Both the position numbers and the translations under genes were made by a program. Of a stretch of DNA of 15,989 nucleotides, positions 7,286 through 15,077 are shown in pieces; the stretch's first letter is position 1, and the number at the start of each line of letters is the position of its first letter. Source of the stretch: Pseudomonadota bacterium (GTDB lineage Bacteria > Pseudomonadota > Gammaproteobacteria > Acidithiobacillales > Acidithiobacillaceae); the NCBI GenBank assembly GCA_021840785.1, contig JAKBXD010000030.1:1-15989 (forward strand). Reading direction: 5' to 3'. A model generated the notes under the pieces. That model did no database searches. It was given only the letters and a program-made list of their open reading frames with translations, and had not been told where the DNA came from.

Positions 7286-7445
7286 CAGACCCATAGCCAT
7301 GAAGTTTTGGTCGCCCGCGACAAAACCAGTCTGGGATGGATCCGCCGCCGAGCTTGCCGAAAAGCAGGGAGACGCACAACATATGCACAGATGCTGTTTA
7401 ATCCCCTTGCCATCCACACCGAATTTACAGGACGAGGTGAACGTT

Positions 7446-7895
7446 ATGAATACCGAAGCGATTCTACAGAAGGCGCAGGAGCGAGCCAAGGCTGCCGGCA
7501 AACGCCACGCCGGAGATATGACGCCGGAGGAAGCACATGCGGTGTTACGCGACCATCCCAAGGCCATCCTGATTGACGTGCGCTCCCAGCCGGAACTGGA
7601 TTTTTCGGGCTTCGTAGAGGGCTGCTGTCATGTGCCGTGGCAACAGTATCCGGGCATGACCCCCAATGCCGACTTTGACGCAGAGTTGCGCAAGAAAGCC
7701 CAACCCGGCGATTTACTGCTGTTATTGTGTCGGACGGGTGGTCGCTCTTTGGCGGCGGCCGAACATCTGGCCGATCTGGGTTATGGCCATTGCTATAACA
7801 TCCTCGGGGGCTTTGAGGGCAAACACGACACCCATGGCCAGCGCGGCAAGGTAGAAGGCTGGAAGGCCAGCGGTTTACCCTGGAGACATAAGTAG
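7446..7895 (+). CDS. single-domain rhodanese-like sulfurtransferase
   Basis: Cytosolic protein of 149 residues with one rhodanese domain; such enzymes carry sulfane sulfur as a cysteine persulfide, for example from thiosulfate to a thiol or protein acceptor. A short N-terminal helix and MTPEEAHAVL precede ILIDVRSQPE (41-50). The active loop is CRTGGR with C95 as the catalytic cysteine. The C-terminal GGFEGKHDTHGQRGKVEGWKASGLPW motif is that of a common proteobacterial subgroup. No signal peptide is seen. ATG at 7446 is preceded by GAGGTGA at good spacing. It is monocistronic here and convergent with the Fpg-like gene, with only 11 bp between the stops and no obvious terminator. The physiological donor and acceptor are unknown. 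Confidence 0.9.
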   Translation: MNTEAILQKAQERAKAAGKRHAGDMTPEEAHAVLRDHPKAILIDVRSQPELDFSGFVEGCCHVPWQQYPGMTPNADFDAELRKKAQPGDLLLLLCRTGGRSLAAAEHLADLGYGHCYNILGGFEGKHDTHGQRGKVEGWKASGLPWRHK

Positions 7896-7906
7896 ATTGC
7901 GCCTGA

Positions 7907-8710
7907 TTAAGACTGGCAGACCGGGCAGAACAGCGCGCTCTTACCCCCCACCGAAAGAGCTTCCAGCGCGCCGCCACAGCTCGGACAGTGCCCGTCTGCC
8001 CGATGGCGAGTGAGGAAGGTCTTGGGCAACAGGTTGCTCTTCGCCTGACAGCGCAGGGCACGATCCAACACCTTGGGAATCTGCTCCAGGAAACGCTCGC
8101 GCTCCTCTTCGCTGAGGCTGGTCGCGGTGCGGTCCGGCCGCAGGCGGGCCTGAAAAAGGATTTCATCCGCCCAGATGCCGCCGATGCCCGGCGCGAAGCC
8201 GTCATCGAGCAGGATGTTACGCAGGGCGCTGCGGCGACGGCTCAGGGCTTCGCGCAATACACCAAGCCCCTCCCCATGCACCATCAGCGGATCAGGGCCG
8301 AGCTTGGTCAGGAAATCCACATCGCTGTTTTCATCCAGCAGGCGCAGGCGATTACCCAACTGAGTCCCCTGAAGACGCAAGCGCTGCTGGCCATTGATCT
8401 GAATCTCCAATGCCGCACGCGGCTCTTCCTCGCCCGCCGCCTGAGCAGAACCGCGCTCAAGTTCGCCGCTCAACTCACCGCCCAACTGCAGGGCGAGGAT
8501 GTTCTTGCGATCCAGTTCCAGAAAAAGGTATTGACCGTAGCGATGCAGGTCGGTGATGGCCTTGCCCTGGAGGGCGGCATCTTCCATCCCGGCGCCATCG
8601 GTCAGTGACTCGCCTTTGGCATTCTGCATCCGCATGACGCCGATCCGCTTGTGCAGGATACTGCGCCGCAGTTTTTGTCTGAGCAGTTCTATTTCTGGCA
8701 ACTCGGCCAT
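7907..8710 (-). CDS. Fpg/Nei-family DNA glycosylase-like protein with altered active site
   Basis: A 267-residue protein of the MutM/Fpg fold, whose active members excise oxidised purines. The N-terminal strand MAELPEIELL, the helix-two-turn-helix region ending in GIGGIWADEILFQARLRPDR (175-194), and a four-cysteine zinc finger (C242, C245, C262, C265) are clear. Key residues differ from E. coli Fpg: the catalytic N-terminal proline is alanine, the lysine of RRAKYLLLEL is glutamine (Q60), the asparagine of GVGNIY is glycine, and the DPRRFG loop is not recognisable. The glutamates after residue 2 (E3, E6) remain. An N-terminal alanine amine could still act as a nucleophile, as valine does in NEIL3. 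ATG at 8710 has GGAG upstream. Likely a paralogue with changed activity. It lies 44 bp after the dipeptidase gene. Confidence 0.82.
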   Translation of the reverse strand: MAELPEIELLRQKLRRSILHKRIGVMRMQNAKGESLTDGAGMEDAALQGKAITDLHRYGQYLFLELDRKNILALQLGGELSGELERGSAQAAGEEEPRAALEIQINGQQRLRLQGTQLGNRLRLLDENSDVDFLTKLGPDPLMVHGEGLGVLREALSRRRSALRNILLDDGFAPGIGGIWADEILFQARLRPDRTATSLSEEERERFLEQIPKVLDRALRCQAKSNLLPKTFLTRHRADGHCPSCGGALEALSVGGKSALFCPVCQS

Positions 8711-8754
8711 GTTTTTCTCCGGAACGATGAAATTTGAGACCCGTGATAAGCACC

Positions 8755-9519
8755 CTAGTCTAACCCTGTGGGCGCTGGCGCGCCAATGGCGGCGTCGGGA
8801 ATCCGCCCATACAGCGCGTGTTCTGCACCCAGCGCATAGGCCCACATCTGATCTCCGATGGAAAAGTGCCACCATTCTCCAACATGCTGCGCAAACCCCG
8901 CCTGGGTCATGGCCGAGACCAACAGCTCACGATTCTGGTGATAGAGATACTCCGGTGTTCCCGGCAGGGCAGACGCGAAAAAATCCGGGATGGCGCAGTC
9001 GGTAAAATCATCAACAGGTCCGCCCATGGGGACATCCCGACCTTCTCCATCCACCAGCTTGCAGTCTATGGCGGCACCCGTGCTGTGCGGTGGCGGGCGG
9101 CAGGGGTCCGGGTCGGGGATTCCCCAAAAGCGGTACACTTTGGGGGCGAGCAGGGCATAGATTTCGGGATCCAGACGCTCCAGCGCGTCCGGCCCGACGC
9201 AGGAGGCGAGACTGGTGAAACAGCCCATCGCCTGCGCCTCGCGCCGGAAGGCATCCCAGACCATGAAGTGCTGAACCGCCAGGGGACGATAGGCGTCGAA
9301 CAGCGCAATGCGCCATCCCGGACGTCGGGCCGACAACAAGGACTGCGCCCGATATAAGGCAGAAAGCGCCCCGGAGCGCAACCGCCAGGGCGACCCGGCA
9401 TAAGGCGCCCCCACTGCGCGGTAAGGATGCGGGGTCACCCGTGGGAAGGCGCTTTCTGGAATTTCCTGCAGCGGCTCGCCGCAGTCCCGGATGGGTATGT
9501 TCAGATAGTCAGTGCGCAT
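8755..9519 (-). CDS. VanX/DdpX-type D-alanyl-D-alanine dipeptidase (peptidase M15D)
   Basis: Zinc dipeptidase that hydrolyses D-Ala-D-Ala, 254 residues. The zinc and catalytic residues match VanX: H145 and D152 in HSTGAAIDCKL (the SxHxxGxAxD motif), E215 and H218 in EWWHFS, and R78 in FDAYRPL, equivalent to VanX R71. No signal peptide or lipobox is visible, so a cytosolic place is likely. No vanHA or vanRS genes are nearby, so a role in D-Ala or peptidoglycan turnover is more likely than glycopeptide resistance. The frame is open to a TTG at 9576, but that has no ribosome binding site. I chose the ATG at 9519, with AAGG only 2 nt away, so the start is uncertain. It probably shares a transcript with the Fpg-like gene. 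Confidence 0.85.
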   Translation of the reverse strand: MRTDYLNIPIRDCGEPLQEIPESAFPRVTPHPYRAVGAPYAGSPWRLRSGALSALYRAQSLLSARRPGWRIALFDAYRPLAVQHFMVWDAFRREAQAMGCFTSLASCVGPDALERLDPEIYALLAPKVYRFWGIPDPDPCRPPPHSTGAAIDCKLVDGEGRDVPMGGPVDDFTDCAIPDFFASALPGTPEYLYHQNRELLVSAMTQAGFAQHVGEWWHFSIGDQMWAYALGAEHALYGRIPDAAIGAPAPTGLD

Positions 9520-9689
9520 CGCCTTGTCCAGGTCGCGTTGAAGAAACAGATAATCATTTGCCTGGGGGCAAGTCAAATGGAGGCATTACTAATATTCTGT
9601 CCGCATTAGGCAGTTGGTAAACCATTGCGCCACCCCGGTGCCTATGGCAACCTTTGCGCCACATTTGGTATCCGGCATAAGATAAATCC

Positions 9690-12155
9690 ATGGACACTCC
9701 CGCCTATTCTCCACAAGAACTCGAAGCCGCCGTGCAGCAGCGCTGGCACGATCAGCAGGCCTTCAAGGCCGCCGCGACGCCCTCGGGAGACAAATTCTAT
9801 GCCCTCGCCATGTTCCCCTACCCTTCGGGGCAATTGCACATGGGACATGTGCGCAATTACAGCATTGCCGACGCCATCGCCCGCTATCAGCGGATGCGGG
9901 GCAAGGAAGTTCTGCAGCCCATGGGTTGGGATGCCTTCGGCCTGCCCGCGGAGAATGCGGCCCTCAAGCACGGGGTAGCCCCGGCGCGGTGGACCATGGA
10001 CAACATCGCCCATATGCGCGGGCAATTGCAGCGGCTGGGCCTGTCTTACGACTGGTCGCGGGAGTTCGCCACCTGCACGCCGGATTACTATCGCTGGGAG
10101 CAGTGGCTGTTCGTGAAGCTCTGGGAGAAGGGGCTGGTCTATCAGCGGCTGGGCACCGTCAACTGGGACCCGGTGGACCAGACCGTCCTCGCCAACGAGC
10201 AGGTGGTGGACGGCTGTGGCTGGCGCTCCGGCGCGCCGGTCGAGCGCAAAAAAATCGTGCAGTACTTCCTGCGCATCACCGCCTACGCCGAAGAGTTGCT
10301 GAGCGGCCTCGACACCCTGAGCGAGGGCTGGCCGGAGCAGGTACTGACCATGCAACGCAACTGGATCGGTCGCTCGGAAGGCGCAGAGATTCATTTCCCG
10401 CTGGCCGCTGGCGACGGGGTCATCAAGGTCTTCACCACCCGTCCCGACACCCTGATGGGGGCGACCTATCTGGCGGTGGCACCGGAACATCCCCTGGCCG
10501 TTCAGGCGGCGGAAAACAGCGCCAAACTCGCGACCTTCCTCGAACGCTGCCGCCATGGGTCCGTTTCCGAAACCAGCATCGAAACCCAGGAGAAGGAGGG
10601 ACACCCCCTCGGCCTGAACGTGCAGCATCCGCTTACGGGCGTGGAGTTGCCCGTCTGGACCGCCAATTTCGTGCTCATGGGCTATGGCGAGGGCGCGGTG
10701 ATGAGTGTACCCGCCCATGATCAGCGTGACTTTGAATTCGCGCGCAAATATGGCCTGCCCATTCGCGCGGTGATTCAGGCCGGGGGTGTCACTTCGGACG
10801 GCGAAGCCATGCCGGAGGCCTACACCGGCAGCGGCACCTTATTCAACTCCGGGACTTTCGATGGTCTGCCCAATGAAGAAGCCAAGGACCGCATCACCGC
10901 AGCATTAGCCGCCAAGGGACTGGGGCGGAAGACCGTCAACTTCCGTCTGCGCGACTGGGGTATCTCCCGACAGCGCTACTGGGGCACGCCCATTCCCATG
11001 ATCCACTGCCCCCACTGTGGCGTCGTGCCGGTACCGGAACAGGATCTGCCGGTGATCCTGCCGACCCACTACCAGCTTAAAGACCCGCGTTCGCCGCTGC
11101 TGGACGACCCCGAGTTCACCCAGGTGGCCTGCCCGCAATGCGGCGCCGCAGCCCGGCGGGAAACCGATACCATGGACACTTTCGTGGAGAGCTCCTGGTA
11201 TTACGCCCGCTTCGCCTGCCCCGATGCCGAACAGATGCTCGACCAGCGCGCCGCCGGCTGGCTGCCGGTGGATCAGTATGTGGGCGGTGTGGAGCACGCG
11301 GTGCTGCATCTGCTCTACGCCCGCTTCTTCAACCGCCTGCTCCGCGATGTCGGTCTGCTGCCTGCCGACGGCGCCCACGATGAGCCCTTCCGCCATCTGC
11401 TGACTCAGGGCATGGTGCTCAAAGACGGCAGCAAGATGAGCAAATCCAAGGGCAACACGGTGGACCCGCAAGGCCTGATCGACCGCTACGGAGCCGATAC
11501 CGCGCGTCTCTTCATCCTCTTCGCGGCGCCGCCGGAACAGCATCTGGAGTGGTCGGACAGCGCCGTGGAAGGTGCTTACCGCTTCCTCAACCGGTTCTGG
11601 CGTCTGGTCCACGAGTATGGCACCACGCCCCCGGCACTGCCCGCAGAGCTCTCCGCCGAGGCGGTGGACCTGCGCCGTGCGGTGCATCAGTGCATTGATC
11701 GGGTCAGTCGCAACATGGACGGGCGCTATCATTTCAACGTCGCCATCGCCGCCATCATGGAGCTGACCAACAGCCTGATGAAGGTCCCTGCGGATGCCCC
11801 GGCCGACTTACGGGCGGTGCTGGGCGAAGGACTGCGCGCCCTGACCCTGCTGCTGGCCCCCTTTGCACCCCATATCGCCGAGGTGCTTTGGGAAAAACTG
11901 GGGCAAAGCGGCGTGATCAGCCATGCGTCCTGGCCCGTCGCCGATGCCGGGGCACTGCGTTGCGATACCGTGACGATGGTCATTCAGATCAACGGCAAGT
12001 TGCGCGAACGCATGGATTTTCCCGTTGATGCGGATAACGCCAGCATCGAACAGACGGTACTGGTCGATCCGGCCATCCAACGCCATCTGGAGGGTAAAAC
12101 GGTGCGCAAGGTGATTATCGTACCCGGCCGTCTGGTCAACGTGGTGGCGGGATGA
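9690..12155 (+). CDS. leuS: leucyl-tRNA synthetase
   Basis: Class I aminoacyl-tRNA synthetase that charges tRNA-Leu in the cytosol; 821 residues. The ATP-site HIGH motif is HMGH (50-53) and the KMSKS loop is at 582-586. The CP1 editing domain is intact, with TRPDT at 250-254 and the conserved [13 protein letters not shown] zinc-ribbon-like module with CPHCG and CPQCG pairs lies before [18 protein letters not shown]. The C-terminal domain ends in the typical [17 protein letters not shown]. The ATG at 9690 matches the usual N terminus, though the ribosome binding site is poor (AAGATAA). A weak promoter-like pair (TTGCGC at 9654, TAAGAT at 9678) would give an almost leaderless transcript; I do not trust it. 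First gene of leuS-lptE-holA. Confidence 0.98.
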   Translation: MDTPAYSPQELEAAVQQRWHDQQAFKAAATPSGDKFYALAMFPYPSGQLHMGHVRNYSIADAIARYQRMRGKEVLQPMGWDAFGLPAENAALKHGVAPARWTMDNIAHMRGQLQRLGLSYDWSREFATCTPDYYRWEQWLFVKLWEKGLVYQRLGTVNWDPVDQTVLANEQVVDGCGWRSGAPVERKKIVQYFLRITAYAEELLSGLDTLSEGWPEQVLTMQRNWIGRSEGAEIHFPLAAGDGVIKVFTTRPDTLMGATYLAVAPEHPLAVQAAENSAKLATFLERCRHGSVSETSIETQEKEGHPLGLNVQHPLTGVELPVWTANFVLMGYGEGAVMSVPAHDQRDFEFARKYGLPIRAVIQAGGVTSDGEAMPEAYTGSGTLFNSGTFDGLPNEEAKDRITAALAAKGLGRKTVNFRLRDWGISRQRYWGTPIPMIHCPHCGVVPVPEQDLPVILPTHYQLKDPRSPLLDDPEFTQVACPQCGAAARRETDTMDTFVESSWYYARFACPDAEQMLDQRAAGWLPVDQYVGGVEHAVLHLLYARFFNRLLRDVGLLPADGAHDEPFRHLLTQGMVLKDGSKMSKSKGNTVDPQGLIDRYGADTARLFILFAAPPEQHLEWSDSAVEGAYRFLNRFWRLVHEYGTTPPALPAELSAEAVDLRRAVHQCIDRVSRNMDGRYHFNVAIAAIMELTNSLMKVPADAPADLRAVLGEGLRALTLLLAPFAPHIAEVLWEKLGQSGVISHASWPVADAGALRCDTVTMVIQINGKLRERMDFPVDADNASIEQTVLVDPAIQRHLEGKTVRKVIIVPGRLVNVVAG

Positions 12156-12670
12156 TCCGCGCCCGGCAATGGAATCTCTGGTGGCTTGTCGCAGCCTTGG
12201 CACTGCTGCCGAGTGGCTGCGGCTTTCATCTGCAAACCGGCGCCAGTATTCCGCCGAAGCTGACCGGCTTGCGCGTGACGGGCACCGGCCCTGCTGGCGG
12301 CGCTCTGGCGCAGGCCGTTGATCGTGCACTACAGCGTGACGGTAACCACGCGCAGCAGGGCGGTCCCTTGTTGCAGATCGACAATGCATATGTCAGCCAG
12401 CGGATCATCAGCATCAGCCCAAGCAGCGGCGTGGCGCTGGAGTTTCTCGACACCTTGCACGCCGAAATCAGCGTCATCGGCAGCGACCATAAAATACTCC
12501 TCGCGTCGCAACCGCTGCTCATGGAGAACAGCTTCAGCTACAATAGCGGCAACCCACTGGCGACCAATGAGCAGCAGATCACCTCACAACGCCTGCTGAT
12601 GGAACAGGGCGCACGGCAAATTCTGCGGCGGGTGCTCAACAGCCCCGGTTTCCGCCGACAGGCTCCCTGA
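12152..12670 (+). CDS. lptE: LPS-assembly lipoprotein LptE
   Basis: Outer-membrane lipoprotein (formerly RlpB) that plugs the LptD barrel and helps deliver lipopolysaccharide to the cell surface; 172 residues. A short positively charged N terminus and a hydrophobic stretch (9-20) end in a lipobox-like LPSGC, so C23 should be lipidated after cleavage. The mature protein starts [15 protein letters not shown], very typical of LptE. The later part ([19 protein letters not shown]) matches the family's C-terminal helix. The start overlaps the leuS stop as ATGA, implying translational coupling. The leuS-lptE-holA order is conserved in proteobacteria and supports the assignment, since LptE sequences diverge strongly. 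Confidence 0.93.
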   Translation: MIRARQWNLWWLVAALALLPSGCGFHLQTGASIPPKLTGLRVTGTGPAGGALAQAVDRALQRDGNHAQQGGPLLQIDNAYVSQRIISISPSSGVALEFLDTLHAEISVIGSDHKILLASQPLLMENSFSYNSGNPLATNEQQITSQRLLMEQGARQILRRVLNSPGFRRQAP

Positions 12671-12671
12671 A

Positions 12672-13664
12672 ATGCGGCTGAAGCCGGCGCAATGGGCCAG
12701 CCATTTACGCAGCCCTCTGGCATCGGTATATGGACTCTTTTCCGATGAGCCCCTGCTCTTGCAGGAGGCAGAAGACGCCCTGATCGCCGCCGCGGCGCAG
12801 CATGGTTTCGCCCAGAAACAGCGACTCGGCCAACAAGGTGGTACTGTCTGGGATGCCTTGCGCGACGAGCGGAACGCCGGTTCGCTTTTCGCTGAACAAC
12901 GCTTGCTCCTGCTGCGTCTGGATAGTCCCAAAGTCCCCAAAGAAGGTAGCGCCGCCCTGCAGTACTGGCTGGCCTCGCCACCTCCCGACGCCCTGCTGAT
13001 CCTCAGTGGCCCCCGCCCTGACGCCAGCACGCAGAAAACGGCCTGGTTCAAGGCCATCGAGACCCACGGCCACACGCTCCTGCTGTACCGCCCGGAGGGG
13101 CAGGACTGGCCGCGCTGGGTGGAGCAGCGCCTGCGCGCCGCCGGAATGCAGGCCGACAGCGCCGCCGTCCAGTTGCTCACCGAGCTCAGCACCGGCAATC
13201 TCAGTGCCTGCCATCAGGCCATTCAGCGGCTGCAACAGGTCTATCCGGGGCAGAGCATTGATGTCACCGCTATCCGCGCGGTACTGGCAGATAGTAGTCA
13301 GTTCACCATTTACGATCTCGCCGATGCGGTCCTGCGCGGCGAGACGGAACAAATCCTGCGCATTCTCGACCGCCTGCGCAGTGGCGACGGTGAACCGGCG
13401 TTGTGTCTGTGGGTCCTGCACAAGGACCTGCGCCTACTGGCTGAATTGCGGGCCGGCGGCGTGGATGCCGATGCATTCTTCCAGCAGAACCGTATTTTTC
13501 CGCCACGGCAGGGCTGGCTGCGCAATGCCGCCCGGCGCCTGACCCGCTCGGGGCTGTTAGCGGGTATTGAGGACTGCCTCGCCATTGACGCCCGCATCAA
13601 GGGGCAGGACCCCACGCCGGTCTGGCCCGCACTGACCGATCTCTGCCTGCGGATGTGCAGGTGA
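12672..13664 (+). CDS. holA: DNA polymerase III delta subunit
   Basis: Delta subunit of the clamp-loader complex, the arm that opens the beta sliding clamp during replication; 330 residues against 343 in E. coli. Family features include the N-terminal VYGLFSDEPLLLQEAEDAL (19-37), SLFAEQRLLLLRL (71-83) in the clamp-contact region, the PDALLILSGPRPDASTQKTAWFKAIE segment near 105-130, and the C-terminal SQFTIYDLADAVLRGE and LWVLHKDLRLLAELRAG helices. ATG at 12672, one base after the lptE stop. Third gene of the operon. In many relatives proA and nadD follow directly; here a transporter gene comes first. Confidence 0.95.
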   Translation: MRLKPAQWASHLRSPLASVYGLFSDEPLLLQEAEDALIAAAAQHGFAQKQRLGQQGGTVWDALRDERNAGSLFAEQRLLLLRLDSPKVPKEGSAALQYWLASPPPDALLILSGPRPDASTQKTAWFKAIETHGHTLLLYRPEGQDWPRWVEQRLRAAGMQADSAAVQLLTELSTGNLSACHQAIQRLQQVYPGQSIDVTAIRAVLADSSQFTIYDLADAVLRGETEQILRILDRLRSGDGEPALCLWVLHKDLRLLAELRAGGVDADAFFQQNRIFPPRQGWLRNAARRLTRSGLLAGIEDCLAIDARIKGQDPTPVWPALTDLCLRMCR

Positions 13665-13690
13665 CGATGGATTTATTGGTAACCCGACTC

Positions 13691-13705
13691 GCGCCATGAA
13701 GGCGC
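13691..13705. repeat. small hairpin between holA and the MFS gene
   Basis: GCGCC and GGCGC pair around ATGAA. There is no T run, so it is not a standard intrinsic terminator; the MFS gene may be read through from holA. It lies within a 60-bp spacer. Confidence 0.3.
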
Positions 13706-13724
13706 TCCATAAGGTTTAGCACCC

Positions 13725-14909
13725 ATGCGCCAGGCCCTGCCATTCACCGTTCTCGTTCTCGGCTTGGTCAGTTTTTTCAATGATCTTGCCTCGGAGATGG
13801 TGGTCCCTCTCATCCCCGTCCTCCTGGCCACCATACTCGCTGCGGGTCCGGTGGCCCTGGGCCTGGTAGAAGGGGTGGCGGATACCGTAGCGAGCTTTCT
13901 CAAACTCTGGTCCGGCCGGCATTCCGACCTCATCGGTGGGCGGCGCAAGGGGCTGACGGTAATCGGCTACACGGTTTCCAATCTGGCGCGGCCGCTCATC
14001 GCTGTGGTGGGAAGCTGGCCCGCGCTCCTGCTCGTCCGCAGCATCGACCGGATGGGGAAAGGCATCCGCACCGCACCAAGGGACGCCTTGCTGGCAGATT
14101 CCACGCCGCAGGAACGCATCGGCTTTGCGTTTGGCTACCAAAGGGCCATGGACAATGGGGGCGCAGTACTGGGGGCTCTGGTGGCAGCGGCGGTTTTGCA
14201 TTTTTCCGGAATCCCCTTGGAGGAGGTCATCCTCCTGTCGGCCATCCCCGGCGCCGTCGCCATTTTGCTCCTCGGTGGCGGTGTGCGTGAGCTGCGGCGA
14301 CCACCCAATCACCGGACCCCAGCCCGTATCTCCCTTAACCCGCAGCACCTGTCACCCCACATCCGGCGCTATCTCCTTACGCTGAGCTTGTTCACCCTGG
14401 CCCGCGCCACCGAAACCTTCATTCTGCTGCGTGCTTATCAGCTCGGTATGGACGTCGTACAGGTACTTCTCCTCTGGGCTTCCATCCATGCGGCCAAGAG
14501 CAGCACGGGCATGGGCGGCGGAAGACTGGCCGATAAATTGGGACGGCGGCCCGTTTTATTCATCGGCTGGTCGGCCTACGGCTGCAACTACGCCTTGTTC
14601 GCCATGGTGGAAAGCCTCCCGTTGTTGTGGGCGGTGGCCTTGTCCTATGGTTTGTTTTTTGGCTTCAGCGAAGGGGCCGAACGGGCCCAGATCAATGATC
14701 TGACCACAGCCGACGAGCGCGGCACGGCCTTTGGCTGGTATAACCTGGCCACCGGCGTCAGCGCGATCCCTGCAGGATTATTGTTCGGCTGGATATGGGA
14801 AGAGATCGGCGCCCCTTATGCTTTCGGCTTTTCCGCCTGCATCGCCATCGCCGCCACCACACTCCTCGCCACCTGGGTCTACCGCGGCACCCCTTGGCGG
14901 CAGTCCTGA
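13725..14909 (+). CDS. major facilitator superfamily transporter, unknown substrate
   Basis: Inner-membrane secondary transporter of 394 residues with about 12 hydrophobic segments. The MFS loop 2-3 signature is present as GRHSDLIGGRRKG (63-75) and in its second-half form as GGGRLADKLGRRPVLF. The loop RSIDRMGKGIRTAPRDALLAD (105-125) is a strong marker of an uncharacterised bacterial MFS group. The start MRQALPFTVLVLGLVSFFNDLASEMVVPLIPVLL shows an acid pair in helix 1 (D20, E24) that could take part in proton coupling. ATG at 13725 has AAGG about 9 nt upstream. It sits between holA and proA on the same strand. Drug, metabolite or ion export are all possible; the sequence does not tell. Confidence 0.88.
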   Translation: MRQALPFTVLVLGLVSFFNDLASEMVVPLIPVLLATILAAGPVALGLVEGVADTVASFLKLWSGRHSDLIGGRRKGLTVIGYTVSNLARPLIAVVGSWPALLLVRSIDRMGKGIRTAPRDALLADSTPQERIGFAFGYQRAMDNGGAVLGALVAAAVLHFSGIPLEEVILLSAIPGAVAILLLGGGVRELRRPPNHRTPARISLNPQHLSPHIRRYLLTLSLFTLARATETFILLRAYQLGMDVVQVLLLWASIHAAKSSTGMGGGRLADKLGRRPVLFIGWSAYGCNYALFAMVESLPLLWAVALSYGLFFGFSEGAERAQINDLTTADERGTAFGWYNLATGVSAIPAGLLFGWIWEEIGAPYAFGFSACIAIAATTLLATWVYRGTPWRQS

Positions 14910-15077
14910 ATGCTCGCAGCCGCTGCCTGCGGATTGCCGGAATGGCTCCGGAACGGCACAATGCGAACAATACCCACGTGGGTTAAGCCACGCGGACTGC
15001 CGTTTTCCGGCACGGATCCACGGCGGATTTTCCGTTGCCCTCACCGCCGATCCGAGCCCAGCACAGGAGGCTCCATC
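14910..15077 (+). other. 168-bp hairpin-rich leader region of proA
   Basis: No gene is seen in this spacer. It carries CCGGA/TCCGG around ATGGC (14937-14951), a 12-bp perfect palindrome ACCCACGTGGGT (14972-14983), TGCCG/CGGCA around TTTTC (14998-15012), and a longer hairpin in which GGAT..CGGCGG pairs with CCGCCGATCC (15014-15053). None has a T run. They may be leader structures or protein sites, or reflect GC-rich chance pairing. Confidence 0.4.
15065..15070 (+). promoter_or_regulatory. strong ribosome binding site deciding the proA TTG start
   Basis: AGGAGG ends 7 nt before the TTG at 15078. No ATG or GTG in frame lies near enough to compete, so the TTG is read as the start. Confidence 0.8.

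Larger units (their letters stand above)
7141..7445. other. 305-bp intergenic spacer between the CDF and rhodanese genes
   Basis: No protein gene is supported here: the rhodanese frame stays open to 7188, but the residues added look non-coding and lack a ribosome binding site. The spacer holds two inverted repeats on the CDF side, a weak minus-strand promoter overlapping the distal one, and the rhodanese ribosome binding site at its right end. I found no clear promoter for the rhodanese gene. Confidence 0.6.

Noticed and set aside
7188..7445. 86-residue upstream extension of the rhodanese frame
   Set aside because: No ribosome binding site at its start and no similarity to rhodanese N termini; the ATG at 7446 has GAGGTGA.
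8711..8875. 55-residue extension of the Fpg-like protein
   Set aside because: Arg- and Cys-rich non-family sequence overlapping the dipeptidase gene; the Fpg fold requires the N terminus at MAELPE.
8755..9519. Vancomycin-resistance cluster
   Set aside because: Only the VanX-type dipeptidase is present; there is no D-Ala-D-Lac ligase, VanH dehydrogenase or VanRS nearby.
9625..9662. Repeat TTGCGCCAC occurring twice before leuS, considered as operator or CRISPR-like repeat
   Set aside because: Only two 9-bp copies 29 bp apart, no third unit, and no further symmetry; probably chance.
9642..10718. Minus-strand open frame of 358 codons
   Set aside because: Antisense of the start of leuS; histidine- and glycine-rich composition typical of a shadow frame and no recognisable domain.
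10905..11732. Minus-strand open frame of 275 codons
   Set aside because: Antisense of the catalytic and KMSKS part of leuS; no family resemblance.
13716..14348. Minus-strand open frame of 210 codons
   Set aside because: Antisense of the MFS transporter, whose membrane segments and loop motifs are clear.
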